This document shows positions 5,927 to 6,393 of a stretch of 6,393 bases of DNA, one piece after another. Under the pieces are notes generated by a model. It was not told where the DNA came from, did no database searches, and saw nothing but the letters and a program-made list of their open reading frames with translations. This DNA comes from Pseudanabaena sp. CAN_BIN31 (GTDB taxonomy: Bacteria > Cyanobacteriota > Cyanobacteriia > Pseudanabaenales > Pseudanabaenaceae): positions 1 to 6,393 of the forward strand of contig JAJAZG010000246.1 in NCBI GenBank assembly GCA_026785865.1, given 5' to 3'. Both the position numbers and the translations under genes were made by a program. Each line of letters starts with the position of its first letter. Position 1 is the first letter of the stretch.

Positions 5927-6224
5927 GAGTGACGGCATTAATGGCGATCGCATCGGAGATATAGCAGACTCCACCAAATTTCTTAGTGACGGGTTTGAGT
6001 TTGTCCACCAACAGCTTAGTTTTATCTTCCAAAAAGAAAGCAATCACATAATCATTTTCCAACATACTCATATCCAGATCGCCTGAATTAGTCCCCCTAA
6101 CGCCTTTGCCAACCACATTACGAATTACGGTATAGTTTAAAACACCAAAATTTTCTAATACCTTGATAATTTTGTGGAACTCAACAGAATCAGATATAAT
6201 TTCGATCCTTTTCACTGGCTGCAT
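5904..6224 (-). CDS. PII-like signalling protein, probable SbtB-type regulator of SbtA
   Basis: This small protein of 106 residues matches the size of PII/GlnB-like trimeric regulators. It has the PII-like ferredoxin-fold pattern: first strand VKRIEIIS (4-11), helix around 14-26, second strand YTVIRNV (31-37), a glycine/basic VGKGVRG (38-44) at the base of the T-loop comparable to GGKGSR of Synechocystis SbtB, then DYVIAFFL (58-65), a helix (67-82), and GGVCYISDAIAI (84-95). It lies 10 bp after sbtA on the same strand, the standard place for sbtB, so I infer it binds adenine nucleotides and gates bicarbonate import. It differs from Synechocystis SbtB in lacking the C-terminal CGPxxC-type cysteine loop; its only cysteine is C87. 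SD is weak: GAGA overlaps the sbtA stop, suggesting translational coupling. The C-terminus overlaps the convergent murJ end. It may represent a distinct SbtB subfamily, so no symbol is given. Confidence 0.8.
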   Translation of the reverse strand: MQPVKRIEIISDSVEFHKIIKVLENFGVLNYTVIRNVVGKGVRGTNSGDLDMSMLENDYVIAFFLEDKTKLLVDKLKPVTKKFGGVCYISDAIAINAVTPIAKSVV

Positions 6225-6234
6225 AGTTTTATCT

Positions 6235-6393
6235 CTACCAAAATAAATTAATTACATACATATACAAAGGAATTCCCACAATAATATTGAAGGGAAATGT
6301 AACTGCGAGTGCCGTAGAAACATAAAGGCTAGGATTTGCTTCTGGCACGGTTAGACGCATGGCAGCAGGTACAGCAATATAGGACGCACTGGC
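6235..6393 (-). CDS. sbtA: Sodium-dependent bicarbonate permease SbtA, C-terminal part (cut by window edge)
   Basis: The last 52 codons of a membrane transporter are present; the rest lies beyond the right edge. The visible sequence contains ASASYIAVPAAMRLTVPEAN followed by PSLYVSTALAVTFPFN and a final hydrophobic helix (IIVGIPLYMYVINLFW), which I recognise as the C-terminal end of the SbtA family. SbtA imports bicarbonate with sodium across the plasma membrane as part of the inorganic-carbon concentrating mechanism, usually induced by low carbon. The stop codon at 6235-6237 is 10 bp before the start of the PII-like gene, so the two very likely form an operon. The promoter and N-terminal part cannot be assessed. 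Assignment rests on remembered family sequence plus the PII-like neighbour. Confidence 0.9.
   Translation of the reverse strand, partial: ASASYIAVPAAMRLTVPEANPSLYVSTALAVTFPFNIIVGIPLYMYVINLFW

Larger units (their letters stand above)
605..5951. repeat. Dispersed HIP1 octamers (GCGATCGC), 15 copies
   Basis: Copies read by eye start at 605, 1341, 2163, 2264, 2279, 2693, 3086, 3143, 4273, 4304, 4352, 5714, 5816, 5852 and 5944. All lie inside coding regions and none in the intergenic stretches. HIP1 is a highly over-represented palindrome typical of many cyanobacterial genomes. A random 6.4-kb sequence would be expected to hold about 0.1 copy. Confidence 0.95.

Overview
This is a piece of a cyanobacterial chromosome. 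At least 15 copies of the HIP1 octamer GCGATCGC lie in 6.4 kb. The gene content is also typically cyanobacterial: aldehyde-deformylating oxygenase and acyl-ACP reductase (alkane synthesis), a plant-type [2Fe-2S] ferredoxin, and a sodium-dependent bicarbonate permease with a PII-like partner. The base composition is moderately AT-rich. A Pseudanabaena-like or related lineage would fit, but genus cannot be fixed from the sequence alone.

Layout: positions 1-194 (minus) hold the N-terminal 64 codons of aar. Positions 268-963 (minus) hold complete ado, with a strong intrinsic terminator between it and aar. The 964-1150 gap is a divergent intergenic region carrying both the ado and the glyS 5' signals. 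Positions 1151-3289 (plus) hold glyS, the beta subunit of glycyl-tRNA synthetase, closed by a 16-bp-stem hairpin. A 429-bp gene-free stretch follows, with a plausible promoter and several small hairpins, and leads into a petF-type ferredoxin (3719-4018, plus) with its own terminator. Positions 4202-5926 (plus) hold the lipid II flippase MurJ, starting at TTG. Its 3' end overlaps by 23 bp, tail to tail, a PII-like gene on the minus strand (5904-6224). That gene follows the 3' end of sbtA (6235-6393, minus, cut by the window edge) after only 10 bp.

How the genes work together: AAR reduces fatty acyl-ACP to fatty aldehyde, and ADO converts the aldehyde to an alkane using electrons that reduced ferredoxin can supply. 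SbtA is a bicarbonate importer of the carbon-concentrating mechanism, and the PII-like protein encoded just after it is probably its nucleotide-responsive regulator. GlyS and MurJ are housekeeping functions (translation, peptidoglycan) with no evident pathway link to their neighbours.

I see no mobile element, CRISPR array, tRNA or rRNA, and no evidence of a wholly new system. The points most worth a second look are regulatory: the terminator between ado and aar, repeated CTTAGC half-sites in the ado/glyS divergent region, the structured ferredoxin leader, and the PII-like protein without the C-terminal cysteine loop of Synechocystis SbtB.
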